Both the position numbers and the translations under genes were made by a program. The notes beneath the pieces were generated by a model, which was given only the letters and a program-made list of their open reading frames with translations, was not told the origin of the DNA and did no database searches. From positions 20,086,802-20,150,801 of the forward strand of contig NC_045145.1 in NCBI RefSeq assembly GCF_008831285.2: a DNA stretch of 64,000 bases, read 5' to 3'. The DNA is from Nymphaea colorata (lineage: Eukaryota; Streptophyta; Magnoliopsida; Nymphaeales; Nymphaeaceae). This document shows, piece after piece, positions 53,300 through 64,000 of the stretch (position 1 is the first letter of the stretch; each line of letters starts with the position of its first letter).

Positions 53300-54610
53300 A
53301 ATTTTACTTTCGGCCAAGGTGCGACCAGTGATGTGACTGTATAATATGGGGTGCCCATGCAGTGATGCTTGGCACTAACCTACTTCTTTTTGGACATGTA
53401 AGAAATTTTAAATTCGTCTTTATTTTGACGAAATAGACAAACATATTTTTCTATTAATATGTATAGTGTCGCTGTTGCACTTTTTGATATAACTGATGTG
53501 ATAATAATGTCTAAAGATTGTGACAGTTTGATTGCTGAGAAGAGTAAGTAACCAATAATTGAGTGATTATAAAGAAAGAATTTTTCAAGATTAACAATAG
53601 AAAAACGATATTTTGCATGTCTGGTAATCAATAAGTCAAGCAACCAAAAAATACTGCATCAATAGTGAGTACTCCGAAATAAAAAAATCTTCTCCTTAAT
53701 GAATTTACCTTACGTTGAATCTCTATCTTCAGAGCTAATAGGAATCAATGGTACACCAAAAGGCAATAAGTCTCCTCTGTGAAGTGCTACTGACACAAAT
53801 TTGAAAACAAACCAGAGGAAACGAACAAGGAAGATCGATTTCATTTCACGTGTATATACAGCAACCAAAGAGTTTATTGATACTTTGGTTCCTCGAACTA
53901 AGTTGACTGTAAACTGTAAATCGATCGGCTAGAAATTAGATGCCGTTACACGTCAATTCCTTCCTTCGAGGACAGTCTTACGGTTCATGCTACATATGTT
54001 AGCATCTGCAAATAATGCAAAAATACTACGAAAGTTTTATGTTTTGTTATGGTCTTCTAGATAATGTTTATTACGCTTTCTCTTGAAAATCATATCAGTC
54101 CGTTCCAGATGAGATTTGGAACATGCAGATATATGTTCGCATATAAATAGGGAGTAAATCAAACGAGAAAGAGACACATAGTAGTACTTTCGCATAAATG
54201 TAGGCTGTTTGGGCAAGCTGAACCATGTACAAGAAATTTCTTTCTTTTCTTTTTCTTTTTCTTTTTCACCATCCTTTTACCAAAAAAGGAGACCTGATGT
54301 ATTGTAGGAAAAGTTAATTTTCTTCAGCTTCATCGTCTCTCTAGTTGGAAGCCGAACCATAAGAACTTTAACTACTTGAATTAAAGAGCTATTCAATACC
54401 TATCGCTTTCTTTGCATATTTGATCAACTTAAAAATGAAGATCATTAATTACATTTGACGCTCTCATTAAATTAATGTCTTATTTCAAGAATCATTATGC
54501 CATTAAATATAAAATACGAAGTGGCAGAGCCACCAAAGCCTTCCCATATGTTAAATTTACTATTGGGAGCATCCTTTTGCTCAGCTATATATTTGAAAAA
54601 TATTATGTTT
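53300..54610. repeat. Paralogous MYB downstream flank (third copy)
   Basis: This diverged, non-coding copy matches 35950-37210 and in part 31770-32500. Anchors include CTTCTTTTTGGACATGTAAG, ATTATAAAGAAAGAATTTTT and ATTTTGCATGTCTG. It lies downstream of MYB D, as its relative lies downstream of MYB B. Confidence 0.7.
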
Positions 54611-54700
54611 AAGGTTCATACTTTTTTCCCAAATAAACAATATTTTCAAGATATTGCTTGCATATTTGAAGTAACTAAACTATGTTTTTTAAAAAAATCG

Positions 54701-54702
<2 letters not shown>

Positions 54703-54757
<55 letters not shown>
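54703..54757. repeat. (TA)n-(TG)n compound microsatellite
   Basis: About 40 bp of TA is followed by about 14 bp of TG. Confidence 0.9.
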
Positions 54758-54883
54758 CGACACAAAGAGAGAGAGAAAGAAAAGAGCTGAAAATATATAA
54801 CAAAATTTAGGAACAAGAAGCACCCTATCTACAAGAATAAAGAGAGAGAATATGGGAAGAAGGAGGGACAAGAACTGCTCTAC

Positions 54884-54977
54884 TTAGCCTCCTCCATAAT
54901 GACACCCCTATTCGCAATGAAGATTAAGGCTTAGCCTCCTCCATAATGACACCCCTATTCGCAATGAAGATTAAGGC
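54884..54977. repeat. 47-bp direct duplication
   Basis: Two perfect adjacent copies begin TTAGCCTCCTCCATAATGAC. A diverged single relative lies at about 24655-24700. Confidence 0.85.
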
Positions 54978-56335
54978 TCCTCCACGTCTGAAGTCATGCA
55001 GTTTTTTCACACGGCCACACGGCCATTTTCTGTCAAATAGGAAAATAAAACCAATTTCAACGGGACAGTCTTTTCGTGGACAATATTTTCTGGGTATACT
55101 TCTTCCAGATCCCACTTTGCCTTGGTAAGTGATGAAAACTTGGAGGGCTTACAGGTGGGCAGGAGTGAGCTACAAGATTTTACCAACTGAAGGTCTTTTG
55201 GTCTGCGGTTGGTGACTAGTTCTAGCGCAGAGATGCGTCACCCTTGATAAACAAATGAATATGGTAATTGCGTAATCAATTATAAGTAAAGCGATTTAAA
55301 GATAGCTGAAGATCGGCCAAACTAATCTGTTTGGCAATGTTCATGATCAAGCTTTTAATCACTTAAGAAACCAAATTTGTATATATATGATGGGAAAACT
55401 ATCCTCACGGCCCGGAAAAGTTGGTCGCGCTAGTTTAACCTGTAACGCTTGTAGCTGCCTCCATGACAATGTAAAATTCTAGCGCCTCTTTTATTCAAAC
55501 AGCAAGGTTGGACGAGAATTCCCCTGCATGGTCACTATACGATGCGAATAAAAAAAATTATGTATAATTTTCTTGATTTGTGTGAGAACATATCAAAGGT
55601 TTCTTTTACATAAGATTCTAATCTTCTCTACTTCCTGGAAACTGTTATTTCATCGATCCTCTGCCCCTTTCTTTCTCTTATTTTCCTGTTTTGCTGCATA
55701 AAACCCAAACTAATAGAAATGTGTGTCGCTTCCTAAGTCATATCTTATAACCAAATTCAGGGTTTGGTAATCCGTCCATATCCTTATTCGTCTTCTAAGA
55801 AAAGAAATTAACTACTATTATTACTACCATATATCCACCGACGCTATAAAGTTGATGCAAATAAGGCACAGTGGCCATCTCCCGAGTTGGATCTGTGAAG
55901 TAGGAGTTTAAACTTTAAATGATTCGGATATAGATCGGCTGAGTAAATTTAGAATTGGAGCGAGTTAGGATCTTAACCGATAGTGAGACACCCATTCAAT
56001 GTTTATATGCTACTGACTTGGTCCTTAGAATGGTTGCAAAATCATTATTACTAGCATTAAATCTGTATCTGATTATGGTAGACGGTTTTATCAATTTCCT
56101 TTGTGATTGCAGCATTAATATTATTATCGAGATTATCTTCGTAATCTCCTCATTCATCGTGATCTTCTTTGCATCATTTTTCTTAAGAATTGCAACATAA
56201 CGACTTGTCTTAATGATGCATGACTATCATTTTCATCATTCCTCAAACCGGACGTCAATGCAAAGAGTCCAAGATTGTTGTAGAGATATCTAAAGGGCGA
56301 GCCCCCTGTTCTTTTTCAACAAGCGTTTTTGTTCT
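54978..56335. other. Intergenic between flank repeat and MYB D
   Basis: No gene or repeat was recognised. The 3' UTR of MYB D should lie in the last few hundred bases. Confidence 0.4.
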
Positions 56336-58700
56336 TCATATCGCAGGATCATCATCATCTTTTGGCAAGTCGGAAGGGGCCTCTGCACCTGTGGTTCTAC
56401 CACTAATGTCGAAAGTGCTCCAAAACTCCGGATCTGACAATAACTTGTCCCATTCAAGTTCCCCCTGATCTGTAGGACCAGTTGTCGCTTGATGAGGCAA
56501 CTCTCTCCCATCTAAGTCGAGCAATATTTCGGGAAGCCATTCAAGTTCGGCTGGAGTAGGAGCTGTTGTTGCTTGAAGAGGGAATTCTTTGCCATCTAAG
56601 TCGAACAATATTTCAGGAAGCAATAATGCTTCTTCTCCAGTTTGATGAGGTGCCTCGAGTTCTCCTCCTCCTCCTCTTCCAACTTCTACCCTTCCTTGAA
56701 TGCTGAATGGGTCGAACCAGCTAGAGAAGCAGAATTGTTCTTCTGTAAAGTTGTCTGCAGGCTCTTCTGTTGTGGGCACCTGCTGCGTCTTGAACCAGTG
56801 GGGTGCTTTCACAGTAGGCCTGTAAGCTTGTGGCTTCACGACGACAACGGAAGGGACTGGCGGCTCTTCCTTTGGCCGTTGATGGGCCACCATTTTCTTG
56901 CACAAGTGAGAGTTCCATCGATTTTTTATGTCGTTGGCGGTCCTTCCCAGCATTCTCCCAGCAATCAGCGACCATCTTATTCATCACACGCTCGTAAGAA
57001 AATGTTAGTAGAATAGAATATTCTTACCTTTGATCGACTAAGCTCGTCTTTAATTAAATAAATGAGACGCAAGACAAAAAATGATAACTTTATATAACTT
57101 TTATGAATTTGAGTGTACTTTAATTTTGCCTAATAGTCAGGCGCATCTTCCCCCCAACTAGTAAATTTTGAACAGGAAATAGGTAAAAGAACTTGATACT
57201 CAGGCTTCAATTCTTCCCTTGCCATTACTAAAGACCCGTCCTTAATTAGATGAATTTTCTGTGCAAAAGTACTCATGCCCACCTCTTGCCTTTTTCAAAA
57301 TTGGTTTTAGAAATTGTGCACAGTGAGTAAAGCAGCCATCTTACGAGAGGCAAACTTAGGATGCTTAGGAAGTAAAATAGAAACACAGAGAAGGTGAAGG
57401 GAAATGAGAGGTTAAAGACGTGCAACAGACAGAGAATGTGGAACAAGGAGAACTGGTTGTGTAAGTGGACACCTGTTCCCGAGAAGCCTTTGCATTCTGA
57501 TTATGAGATCATCCTCATCCGGTGCAAAAGGGCCACGGTTGATGTTGGGGCTAAGGTAGTTTAACCACCTCAATCTGCAGCTCTTACGGCATCTGTTCAG
57601 CCCTGATCAACATTAATATGATTGAGTCAATATGCAGCAATTCGGTACTTGATCTTTTCAGTATTTCATGCTTAATTTACTTCTGTGTCGCATGTTCAAT
57701 GGCTCGTTCATGGCATGCATATTGCTAGGAATGCAGTACTGCCATGTGATGCGGCTTGTGTACCCCTCTTTTCTTGACTTTTAGTACTGTTAAAAGTTGT
57801 ATGTTTCCGTTTCTTTATTATTAGAAAGAGAAAAGAAAGAAAGAATCAGACGAAACGTCCAGATCATGTGCATGGAATCGTCTGAATCGCGAGGAAGTGG
57901 CAGCGAACTAGCGAACATCTCATTGAATTAAGCACTTGCATACTCGACTACTCGACCCACAAAGTCTATGTGAAGTAGGTTCGAGATGCCGAATTCCAGG
58001 ATATCATAGGCATATTGCTGGAGAACGGCGCCAGATACAGGGGTGAAGAGGAATTAGGTATAAACTTCCAAAATTTTAAGAAATGATAATATGACAATAT
58101 GTAAATGAAAAAATTTGTTCAGAAATATCATTAAGAATTTTTGTTTTCGGTCCGTTTGGACAATTACTACAATGCCTCTGCCCCGGGTCGTCTCTTGTCT
58201 CCTACTGAGGTGCATCTGTTGGGGCTGAAAACCATAGTCGGATAACTAAATCACCACGCTTGAAGAAGACGGAAGAAGAAAGACGCACGGAGATCTAGAG
58301 AAAGGAGAAAGAAGATGGAAGAAACTTATGGACTGCGTGGGGGATCACCCGATCTTGAAGGAGAGTGAAGCAAGTTCCAACATGAGTGGGGATGTGTAGC
58401 ATAGCAGACTGATGGGTTTGGCAGAAGCCACAACCGGCCCAGCAAATATCGACGATGCATGCAAATAATGTATATGGGCTTTTACCAAAAAATACAAGCA
58501 GAGAAGAGTTATCATTATGTATCCCAAGAGAGAGTTGAATATCATTATGTATCCATGCCTGCTCTTGAAGGAACAAGGTGCCAATTCCCTTCACCGTACT
58601 TCTCGAAGCATCTTCGCAGTAGCACGTCCTCTTCCTTGCTCCAAGCTCCCCTTCGGATGCCTGCAGGGTTAATGCAATGGCTGCCCGAGCTGCTGGCCAT
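56336..58700 (-). CDS. MYB D: intact R2R3-MYB, subgroup 6-like, with duplicated C-terminal motif
   Basis: Exons: 58700-58559, 57602-57473 and 56975-56336, in phase, 303 residues. R2 begins [20 protein letters not shown]; exon 2 encodes [20 protein letters not shown] followed by [11 protein letters not shown]. The bHLH-contact motif is complete (DL, R, L, L, R in [20 protein letters not shown]). R3 ends [13 protein letters not shown] and [14 protein letters not shown] follows. The acidic C-terminus carries FCFSSWFDP and two copies of a motif of about 28 residues ([16 protein letters not shown] and [16 protein letters not shown]), each ending ELEW; A, B and C have one. Expected role: nuclear activator of flavonoid/anthocyanin genes with a bHLH partner (family knowledge). 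Intron 1 has a GC donor. Only about 34 bp of native upstream DNA remains before a same-strand Copia LTR, so expression may be LTR-driven (inference). Confidence 0.9.
56451..56621 (-). repeat. In-frame tandem duplication inside MYB D exon 3
   Basis: Two copies of 84-87 bp share TCTAAGTCGA and CATTCAAGTTC anchors 84 and 87 bp apart. They encode the doubled acidic motif. The difference is a multiple of three, so the frame is kept. Confidence 0.88.
56896..56917 (-). promoter_or_regulatory. Candidate miR828 target site in MYB D
   Basis: The stretch encoding WNSHLCK begins TGGAACTCTCACTTG. This R3 position is the known miR828 target in subgroup 6 MYBs of other plants. Against the miR828 target as I recall it there are roughly four or five mismatches in 22, so pairing is plausible but unproven. 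MYB A and B have the equivalent codons, B with more mismatches. Confidence 0.35.
58557..58558 (-). other. GC splice donor, MYB D intron 1
   Basis: AGAGCAG/GCATGG: the position is fixed by phase with exon 2 and is identical in MYBs A and B. Confidence 0.7.
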
Positions 58701-58734
58701 CTTCTTTTCACTCTTCGCGTGCAGACTTCACCAG

Positions 58735-59052
58735 TGCTGAACAAAATAGAGCAGGGCAGAAACAGACGAAAGAAACCGATGCAAAACCAAAGGCGCACAC
58801 CCTCATTTCATTTCATTACATACATATAGTTACAAAAAGAATCACAATAACACAACACTAACAAATTCTGTTATACAGAGTTGTCAAGAGTGCAGAAATA
58901 ACTAGAAGCACCACTCCTCTAATATTGATGGCGATGGGCAAAAAATATCTCAAGCGTGCACAATATCTCCTTGACAAAAATATCCTTTAAGACACGATTT
59001 TAACATGAGCTGCTGATACAGGTATGCTGGACCGATTCTGATTTTTAACACA
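58735..59052 (-). mobile_element. Copia 3' LTR, abutting the MYB D leader
   Basis: On the minus strand a polypurine tract (AAAGGGAG) is followed by TGTGTTAAAAATC as the LTR start, and a CA end falls at GTTCAGCA (about 58735). The length is about 318 bp. It contains TATAACA at about 58871-58876, which could be a weak TATA box. Only this LTR was found, because the element is 5'-truncated, so boundaries come from the tract and TG...CA rule and are approximate. It is oriented toward MYB D. Confidence 0.65.
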
Positions 59053-62000
59053 CTCCCTTTAACATCCCCTCTTCAAACTGGAGCATGTAGATTGTACGTG
59101 CCCACTTTGGCACTTAAGAAAATAAGTTGATCCATTAGAAACTGACTTGGTAAACAAATCTGCAGATTGATTTTGTGAGCAATATACTGAACTACAATTT
59201 CTCAGCAGTAACTAGATCACACACAAGATGACAGTCCAATTCTATGTGTTTCGTGTGTTTTCGTGCTGAACAGGATTTGCTGCAATTTGAAGGGCAGATT
59301 TATTATCACATAATAATGTAACAGGTTTGAAGTGACAAACCTACAAGTCAGCTAATAGGAATTTAATCCACGTAACTTCACAACAAGTATCAACCATTGA
59401 TTTGTATTTTGCCTCAGCAGAAGATCTAGAAATGGTTGGTTGCTTCCTAGTTTTTCAGAAAACTAAACTTCCTCCCAAAAATATACAGTAACCAGTAACA
59501 GATTTTCTTGTTTCCATGCAGGCACCCCAATCGGCATCAAAGTAAGCTGCAAGTTGGTAGTCTTCATCAGATGGAAGGAGTATGCCATTGCCAAGATGCA
59601 ACTTCAAATATCTAAGAACCCTCAGTGCTGCATTATAATGTAAAGTAGTTGGCTGCTGCATAAATCGACTCAACAAATGAACTGCAAAAACTATGTCTGG
59701 TCTTGTTGATGTCAGATAGATGAGACGTCCAACCAGACGTCCAAACCGAGTTGGATCTTTGAGGGGTTCACCATCCAATGTCGTGAGTGTAGCTATTAAT
59801 TCAACAATCCAAATTCATCTAATAGATCACATGTATATTTTCTCTATGACAAGAAGATACCTTTCTTGGATTTAGACAATGATAGACCAAGAAAGTATTT
59901 TAGAGCCCCCAAATCCTTCATTCGAAATTGACTGTGCATATATTCCTTAAAATTTTCAATACTTCTTCTTTCATTTCCTGCTGTTATGAGGTTATCTGCA
60001 TATTAGCAAGACAATAAAATTAAAAATATATATTTTTTAATTTTTTTGTTTTAAAAATATATATTTAGTATTATTAAATATATTTTACATTTTAAAAAAT
60101 ATTATATAATTAAAAAAATAATTTTTAAATTCAAATGGGCCGAGCCGGCCCGGGCCCAGGCCGAGACCCGGGCTATCGGGCCGGCCCGGCCCGGCCCGAT
60201 GCCCACCCTTAGAAATCTCCATGGTGAGTGTGAATAGTGAGTAATCAGCATGAGATTGAACAAAACCATAAGACTTTAGAGCTGAGGTTAGTTTAGCAAG
60301 CCAGTTTCTAGGGGCTTGTTTTAGCCCGTAGATAGACTTGTTTAGTTTGCAAATTCTGGTGTCTCCTTCAGTTCCATAACCTGAAAGTCGCTCCACATAA
60401 ATATTCTCACTTAAGTCATCATTCAAAAATGCGTTATAGGCATCCATTTGATGCAAAAATTAGTTTCTTTTTGCTGCTACAGCGAAAAGGCATCGAACTA
60501 TGACCATTCTTGGAGTGAATGTTTCACAATAGTCCATGCCTTTCACTTGACTATACCCTTTGGCGACTAATTTAGCCTTGAATCTTTCAACTTCACTGTT
60601 GGCCTTGTATTTAATCTTGTAAACCTACTTGCAGCCAATAGGTTAAGCATCTACAGGTGGTTCCACCAAACTCCAAGTGTTGTTTTCCTCCAATGCCTCA
60701 ATTTCAGACTCCATCACCTTTTTCTAATTTGGATCTACTTGAGCTTGATTAAAGGATGTGGGTTTTACTATGTGGGAGATACTCAAGAGAAATGATTTTT
60801 GTGATGGAGAAAATTTTGAAAAGGAGAGGGAATTGAACAATGGATACCTGGTAGAAGGCTTTTTTCCAGTCGATCCTGCATCTGATGACTCTCCATGAGC
60901 TATTCCACAATAATAATTTTTCAATAAGATTGATGGTCTTGATTTTCTGGTTGATCTTCAGAGTAAAATTGGATTTGAATGCAAGTTTTTATAATTAGAA
61001 GGGTTTAGTTCTGTTGATACATTTTCAAGTTCAACAATGGGGCTTGATTGATCATTGTTTTGACTTGTTGGTGGACAGTTTTCAACATTTGGGTCAATAA
61101 TTTGGAATTTCGGTGGGCTGAGACATCCAAACTCCAGACTGATATTTTCTGTAGTTTGACAATCATCTACAGGAATAGGAACCACAGGAGATTTGTTGTT
61201 TGAAGGGAAATTCATTTCCATAAAAAACTACATCTCTACTAACTGGATACCTTTTGGTCTCCAGACAATACACCTTGTAACCCTTTTGATTTGTAAGATA
61301 ACCAAGAAAGACACATCGATAAGCTCTAGTGTCAAATTTATCCTTTGGACAGAGTTTTATCACATAACACAGGCATCCAAAAACCTTCAAGTGAGAGAAG
61401 GATGGTTTCTTATTGAACAACATTTCATGTGGCGACTTGTTTTGCAACACACTTGAAGGTGTTCGGTTAATCAGGTAGACAGTTGCTATGATGCATTCAT
61501 CCCAAAAAGATGAAACACTCAACTGAAATTTTAAAGGTCGAGCTACATTTAATATGTAGCGATGTCGTCTCTCAACAATCCCATTCTGTTGAGGAGAATA
61601 AGGACATGTGTGCTGATGTATAATCTCATTTTCTGAGAGAAAACTGTTTAGATCTTTTGAAAAAAATTCCATTCGATTATCTGTTCTGATTTTTAGAACT
61701 TTAGTTTCATACGGTTTTTCCACCATGACTATGAAATTTCTAAGCAAGCAACTGGTCTCACTTTTATATTTCATTTGGTACACCCAAACAGCATTTGAAA
61801 AATCATCCACAATGGTCAAGAAATAATAAGCACCTGATCGAGTAGCTTGAGAGTAAGGTCCTCAAAGATTGCAATGGAGCAACTTAAATGACTTTACATA
61901 ATAAGAAGTACTTAAACCAAATGGTAATCTAGATTGTTTTGCAGAATTGCAGACATAACATAAAGTCTTTTCTAACTTTATATTTGAGTCATATTGAGAA

Positions 62001-62676
62001 AACAACCAGTCCTTGGAGTGTGATGGATGTCCCAGCCACATGTGCCAGATTTCGGATAGGTTTTGTTGAAGACTCAAGCGATAGGACTAAGATTATTGAA
62101 ATAGAACAAACCATTCTTAAGTTCACCCAGACCAGTCATTGTCCTGGAGGTCTGGCCTTGTAACAAGCATCCATCAGAAGAGGAGGTTAGACAACAATCA
62201 TTTTTAGAGATCAGTCTACTTACCGAGATCAAGTTGTATCTAAAATTTGGTAAGTAGTAAACCCGTCAAAGTCGGAGAAAGAATAACCTCACCACCATGT
62301 GATGCATGAATTGTTCTGCTATCTGGCAATCTAATAGGAAACATGTAGGTTAACTTGGACACATTGGTCATAAGAGCAAGAGAGGAAGACAAGTGGTCAG
62401 TGGCACCACTGTCTATGATCCAGGTGTCAACATGAACTTGGGACATACCTGCAAAGTTTGCCACTGAGATGGTTCTACTTTTAGTAGTTGTTTCAATTGA
62501 GTATAGCCATCCATAGTCAAGCACAACACATAATCTTTGTTGGAGGCTTGAGGCAGCTAAAAATACAGCTTTTGATGACTTATTTTCACGTTCCACAGCA
62601 TTCACCACCGCTGGCCTTTTAGATTTTGCTTTTCCTTCTCCTTTAAAATTTTGAGGGTAACCATTTATGTCACCAA
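59053..62676 (-). mobile_element. Ty1/Copia retrotransposon body, mutated and 5'-truncated
   Basis: Read on the minus strand: the end of gag (GYPQNFKGEGKAKSKRPAV), protease with IDSGATDHLSSS (about 62400), GAG-pre-integrase (WLGHPSHSK, CYVCNSAKQSR), integrase core with the Asp, Asp and Glu positions (VDDFS, IRTDNRMEFF, QNGIVERRHR; 61163-61819), reverse transcriptase (LEENNTWSLVEP; LVAKGYSQVKGMDYCETFTP; LDV-like MHQMDAYNAFLNDDL; YGLKQAPRNW) and RNase H (59455-59778 and on to about 59080). It cannot be active. Several stops interrupt pol, the catalytic YVDD motif reads YADN with a nearby frameshift, a MITE fragment sits inside the reverse transcriptase, and the gag start and 5' LTR are missing. 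Confidence 0.9.
60020..60211. mobile_element. Partial hAT-like MITE nested in the Copia reverse transcriptase
   Basis: The right end GCCCACCCTTA and its GC-rich GGCCCGGCCC arm match the 16135-16476 element, followed by a similar AT-rich stretch. The other GC-rich arm is absent. It interrupts the reverse transcriptase just before YADN, so it arrived after the Copia element. Confidence 0.7.
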
Positions 62677-62869
62677 GATGCGGGGTGCCAACGCGGCATA
62701 TCTCAATAAATTTAGGTGCGGCGGTGCAGTGAGAGTATTTATTGTTATTATTAATTTATTATTATAATATATTAATAATATCAAATTTATTATAAAAAAC
62801 CTAAAAAATAAACTGAAATGAACGTGGTGCAGTTTGGGTTCGAATCTAGGTCGCACCCGCATCGCATCG
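62677..62869. mobile_element. Possible small TIR element at the Copia truncation point
   Basis: GC-rich ends (GATGCGGGGTGC on the left; GCACCCGCATC on the right) are inverted relative to each other and flank an AT-rich centre. Gag similarity stops exactly at its left edge. A GGTTCGAATC sequence at about 62838 resembles a tRNA B box, but there is no matching A box. Confidence 0.4.
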
Positions 62870-64000
62870 ATGCGTTTGCCCTATTGCTGGCACAAGGGCG
62901 AATTGGTCCACTGTTGGAAGACGCCCAAAGGTCACCGGAAATAAGGCCAAGGTGACTGGAATTTGCAGGTTTTCCGGCAAGCTTAATTCAGGCTCAAATC
63001 TTGCTCAAAGCACGCCAGAATTGCACGGATTTCTTTCTCTTTTTCTTTTTTTTTTGCGGGCGATTCTTTTCTATCTTTTCTTTTTCTTCTCTGCCCTTTT
63101 CACTGAATTTTCTTCTTTCTTTTTTAACCAATTGAAAGCAAGCTTCAAGGAATAGTTCAGGAAACCTAAGAAATCCCTTGTGACTTGTAGGAACTAGTTT
63201 AGGGAAAGCTTCCACCGTGAAATTGGTCTGAGACTCTCGGCTGTGACTCGAGGGAATCAGGCCACTCCTTTGGTTGAATCTTAACCCAAAATAGTCCAAC
63301 GGCATTGCGCAGGTTCAATTCTAAAATCTCACGCACTAACCTTTAGATTGCTGACATGGACATATGCTGCCCACCAAGGGAAGTTGCAGCCTTCCCGAAA
63401 GCAATGCAGGCCTCTATTCTCCTTTGGTGTTCAAGGGAGAATGCACCTTTGAATGCTGGATTTGGGGTGGGGAAACCGTGAGCTGTTGAAAATGCAAGGG
63501 CCGATGCACACTTTGGATTCTTCAGCCACCAAGCCGCCGGTCGAGGGGTTGAGGAAAAGAACAAGAAACTAAGGAGAGGAAGAAGATTGACCGCCGGTTA
63601 TGGAGAGGCTTGCGTGAGGGAAGTAGCCAGCCAAGGCTGACACTTGAGGGAGGTGAAGGTGAAGAAGGGGCACACGAGAGAGAGAGAGGGGAAGAGGGAC
63701 GTGAGGAGAAAGAGAGGTGAGGGGAGAGGGGCGTGAAGAGAGAGAGAGAAACTTGGCAAATGAAATTCAATTCTAATGATTGCATGTGAAATCCAAATTA
63801 CACAAAGTTTAAATACTAACCTAAGTGACTCGGTTCACAGATGGATCGAACCGGTTCACTTAAACTCAAAACAAATGATTAGAGATACAAACCATCTCGG
63901 CCCACACAACTTGAAGTAAAATGCATAAGCAAATGAATATGGAATTGGGCGTATTGCCCCTATCTACCTAGGTTCATTCTAGACCACCGCTAAGGACTTG
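62870..64000. other. Unassigned right-hand DNA
   Basis: No gene was recognised. It holds T/C-rich runs (63020-63130) and GA-rich runs (63660-63750). The minus-strand frames at 63343-63564 and 63522-63785 are low-complexity (Ser/Pro-rich) with no known relative. It could be the LTR or leader of another retroelement running off the window, but nothing proves it. Confidence 0.35.

Noticed and set aside
62830-62870. tRNA gene or SINE from a GGTTCGAATC box
   Set aside because: No A box at the right distance, no cloverleaf and no poly-A or poly-T end; the surrounding sequence fits a small TIR element better.
63343-63785. Proline- and serine-rich minus-strand frames
   Set aside because: They come from GA/CT low-complexity DNA; no family resemblance.
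1-64000. CRISPR arrays, bacterial operons, rRNA genes
   Set aside because: No regularly spaced direct repeats with unique spacers and no rRNA-like stretches were seen; gene structure is that of a plant nuclear genome.

Overview
This is nuclear DNA from a flowering plant. Genes are intron-rich with GT-AG splice sites, intergenic DNA is AT-rich, and there are many (TA)n and (CT)n tracts, MITE-like elements and decayed Ty1/Copia retrotransposons. The species cannot be named from the sequence. Every recognisable protein-coding gene lies on the minus strand.

Layout. (1) 1-3102: most of the plant AP-5 adaptor complex beta subunit gene; its 3' end is beyond the left edge. (2) 5108-14408: a complete 14-exon gene for a multi-pass membrane protein with a C-terminal RING finger (the Transmembrane Fragile-X-F-associated family, like Arabidopsis At1g73950). 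I could join all 14 exons in phase to give 468 residues. (3) 17.9-58.7 kb: a tandem cluster of four R2R3-MYB loci that resemble the anthocyanin-regulating subgroup 6. I call them A (17.9-21.3 kb), B (38.1-40.7 kb), C (46.4-47.9 kb) and D (56.3-58.7 kb). B (269 aa) and D (303 aa) are intact. A stops just after the R3 repeat and has a decayed C-terminal relic. C is a pseudogene that lost exon 1 and most of exon 2. (4) Between the MYBs: paralogous flanking blocks, a ~4.1 kb tandem duplication, a decayed plus-strand Copia element (25.8-28.0 kb), MITE-like elements, a PPR gene fragment and minisatellites. (5) 58.7-62.7 kb: a minus-strand, 5'-truncated, mutated Copia element. Its LTR ends about 35 bp upstream of the MYB D start codon. 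(6) 62.7-64 kb: unassigned.

How it fits together. The MYB array looks like repeated segmental duplication of a gene plus flank, followed by different fates: intact, truncated, deleted, or given a new promoter. Three loci share an unusual GC-AG first intron, which marks common descent. The best lead is MYB D, where a same-strand Copia LTR occupies the position of the native promoter. MYBs A and B keep a TATA box about 80 bp upstream of the ATG; D does not. Copia-driven anthocyanin MYBs are known in other plants (Ruby in blood orange), so D is a candidate LTR-controlled pigment regulator. That role is inference.
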